This document shows positions 62,886 through 64,000 of a DNA stretch of 64,000 nucleotides, in pieces. Location: assembly GCA_002702655.1 (NCBI GenBank), contig PABB01000056.1, positions 1-64,000 on the forward strand. The letters run 5' to 3'. Below the pieces are notes generated by a model that saw only the letters and a list, made by a program, of their open reading frames with translations, searched no databases and was not told the origin of the DNA. The position numbers and the translations under genes were made by a program. Each line of letters starts with the position of its first letter. Position 1 is the first letter of the stretch. Source of the stretch: Planctomycetaceae bacterium. Its GTDB lineage: Bacteria; Planctomycetota; Planctomycetia; Pirellulales; Lacipirellulaceae.

Positions 62886-64000
62886 TTACGCAATCTTACG
62901 CCCCGGCGGCTTCTCGTCATCATCAGCATCGTCGTTCTCAGCCCAGCGGATTTCCAGCGGGCGCTGAGTCGTCAGGTGCACGTCCCGTTGCGGGAAGGCA
63001 ATCACCAGTCCCGCTTCGCGGAAGTACTGGTCGATGATGAACCGCAGATCGCTTTCGATCCGCCGCCGCTCGGCGAGCGATCGCACGGTGGCGAAGAAGT
63101 GCAGCTCGAACTGCAGGGCGTTATCGCCGAAGCCCACAAACCACACGAACGGCTCCGGTTTGTTGTGAACCAGACCGTGCTCGTCCGCGGCCCGTTTGAG
63201 CCAGCGAGCCACGTCGCGCGTCGGCGACCCGTAGGCCAGCCCCACCTCAATGCAACAACGCACCGTGCGGTCAGACAGCGTCCAGTTAACGACGTTGTTC
63301 TCGAGGAACGCGCTGTTGGGGACGATGATTTCCAGATGCTGCGGGGTGCGCATTCGCGTGCTGCGCATGCCGATCGACTCGACAAGGCCGGTCAGCCCGT
63401 CCACCTCGACCAGGTCGCCGACGCGAATGGGGCGCTCGGCCAACAGGATCAGGCCGCTGATAAAGTTGTTCAGCACGTTCTGACTGCCAAAGCCCAAGCC
63501 GATCGCCGCGGCGCCGCCCAGAAACGTGAACACGGTGAGCGGCACGTTCACGAACCGCAGCGCAGTGAGCGTCGACGCCAGCATCAACGCGTAGAACCCC
63601 AGGGACTCCAAGGCCGCGGCGCCGCCCTCGTGGACGCCCAGCCGCGGCAGCAAGCGATGTCCTAGCCAGTGAGCGATCCGCTTCGACAGCAAGTAGCCGA
63701 ACGCCAGCAGCAGCACTCCCAACACGACGGTACTGACGCGAATCGATTGGCCTTCGGAATGCAGCAGCTCGTAACTCCAGACGTTCGCGACCCAACGCCA
63801 TGCCTCCGCGAGCCACTCACTGGGCGAGAACGAACTGGTGCGAGCGGTGATCTCGTCGCGCAGCTTGTCGTTGAGTCGGGCAATCTCGTCGAGCCGCAGA
63901 ATGTGCTCGTTCACCGCGTCGAGCTGCTCGCGGAGCGAGGCCCGTAGCGCCCGCCGCCACCGCTCAGTCGCCTCGTCCGCGTCGGCGTCGTCGGGCCGCG
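62886..64000 (-). CDS. MscS-family mechanosensitive channel (start beyond window)
   Basis: At least 371 codons; the frame is open past the GTG at 63914 to the right edge, with a convincing helical sequence (RWRRALRASLREQLDAV), so the true start is outside. Three membrane helices (about 75-95, 110-130, 140-165 of the visible part counted from 63914), the pore helix AAAIGLGFGSQNVLNNFISG, then the beta domain RPIRVGDLVEVDGLTG and MRTPQHLEIIVPNSAFLENNVVNW. Relieves osmotic downshock. The upstream coiled-coil part suggests a larger KefA-like member. Confidence 0.9.
   Translation of the reverse strand, partial: RPDDADADEATERWRRALRASLREQLDAVNEHILRLDEIARLNDKLRDEITARTSSFSPSEWLAEAWRWVANVWSYELLHSEGQSIRVSTVVLGVLLLAFGYLLSKRIAHWLGHRLLPRLGVHEGGAAALESLGFYALMLASTLTALRFVNVPLTVFTFLGGAAAIGLGFGSQNVLNNFISGLILLAERPIRVGDLVEVDGLTGLVESIGMRSTRMRTPQHLEIIVPNSAFLENNVVNWTLSDRTVRCCIEVGLAYGSPTRDVARWLKRAADEHGLVHNKPEPFVWFVGFGDNALQFELHFFATVRSLAERRRIESDLRFIIDQYFREAGLVIAFPQRDVHLTTQRPLEIRWAENDDADDDEKPPGRKIA

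Overview
The window looks like a chromosomal segment of a high-GC planctomycete, probably order Pirellulales. The evidence is a surface protein with a planctomycete-type extracellular leader (residues LEERRMMA), a PEP-CTERM plus dockerin-like zinc protease, a lipoprotein and a multi-zinc-ribbon membrane protein of kinds I associate with planctomycetes, a LEPR-class and Uma2-class gene content, and very many palindromic repeats between genes. No phage, plasmid, CRISPR, rRNA or tRNA is visible. The taxonomic placement is inference.

Layout. 1-8.9 kb: end of an unknown gene, ImmA-like protein, rimO, pgsA, CPBP protease, ispG, a methyltransferase, a Uma2 nuclease-like protein and two small membrane proteins. 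8.9-16.7 kb: a nucleobase/nucleoside salvage region (hpt, nupC, upp, a yeast-type cytosine deaminase, cdd, deoA) interrupted by a lone GspF and a lipoprotein peptidase. 16.8-25 kb: GH16 hydrolase, B12-type radical SAM protein, two lipoproteins (one a Wza-like SLBB exporter) and a membrane protein with three zinc ribbons. 25-36 kb: housekeeping genes (acyltransferase, Gfo/Idh oxidoreductase, trmL, murB, FtsQ-like, csrA with a coupled small gene, thiL, tsaE, hslVU). 36-46.8 kb: isochorismatase-like hydrolase, secreted aldose epimerase, ParE-type toxin-antitoxin pair, AAA ATPase, second Gfo/Idh enzyme, lone response regulator, a LolA-like/TlpA/beta-propeller fusion, a conserved unknown with a consensus promoter, MGMT and a PEP-CTERM protease. 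46.9-55.3 kb: Rad50-like ATPase with two DUF4332-like modules, zinc-ribbon-PilZ protein, and a three-gene lysine/pipecolate degradation set closed by a strong terminator. 55.3-64 kb: surface protein, PfkB kinase, small HExxH membrane protein, the RNase P RNA gene with an enlarged P12 arm, a solitary sugar-binding-like protein, a YhcC-type radical SAM protein, FHA protein, rsgA and an MscS channel running off the right edge.

Two things stand out. First, at least ten families of hairpin repeats lie between genes, often touching or even supplying the stop codon of the preceding gene, and in one case nested in each other; a copy-like sequence also sits inside the RNase P RNA. Second, several gene groups make functional sense together: cytosine to uracil to UMP salvage, and pipecolate/saccharopine to aminoadipate-semialdehyde to aminoadipate oxidation.

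Limits: all family calls are from reading motifs by eye; no database search was run. Starts were chosen by ribosome-binding-like sequence, domain boundaries and repeat-derived false N-termini, and are less certain than stops.
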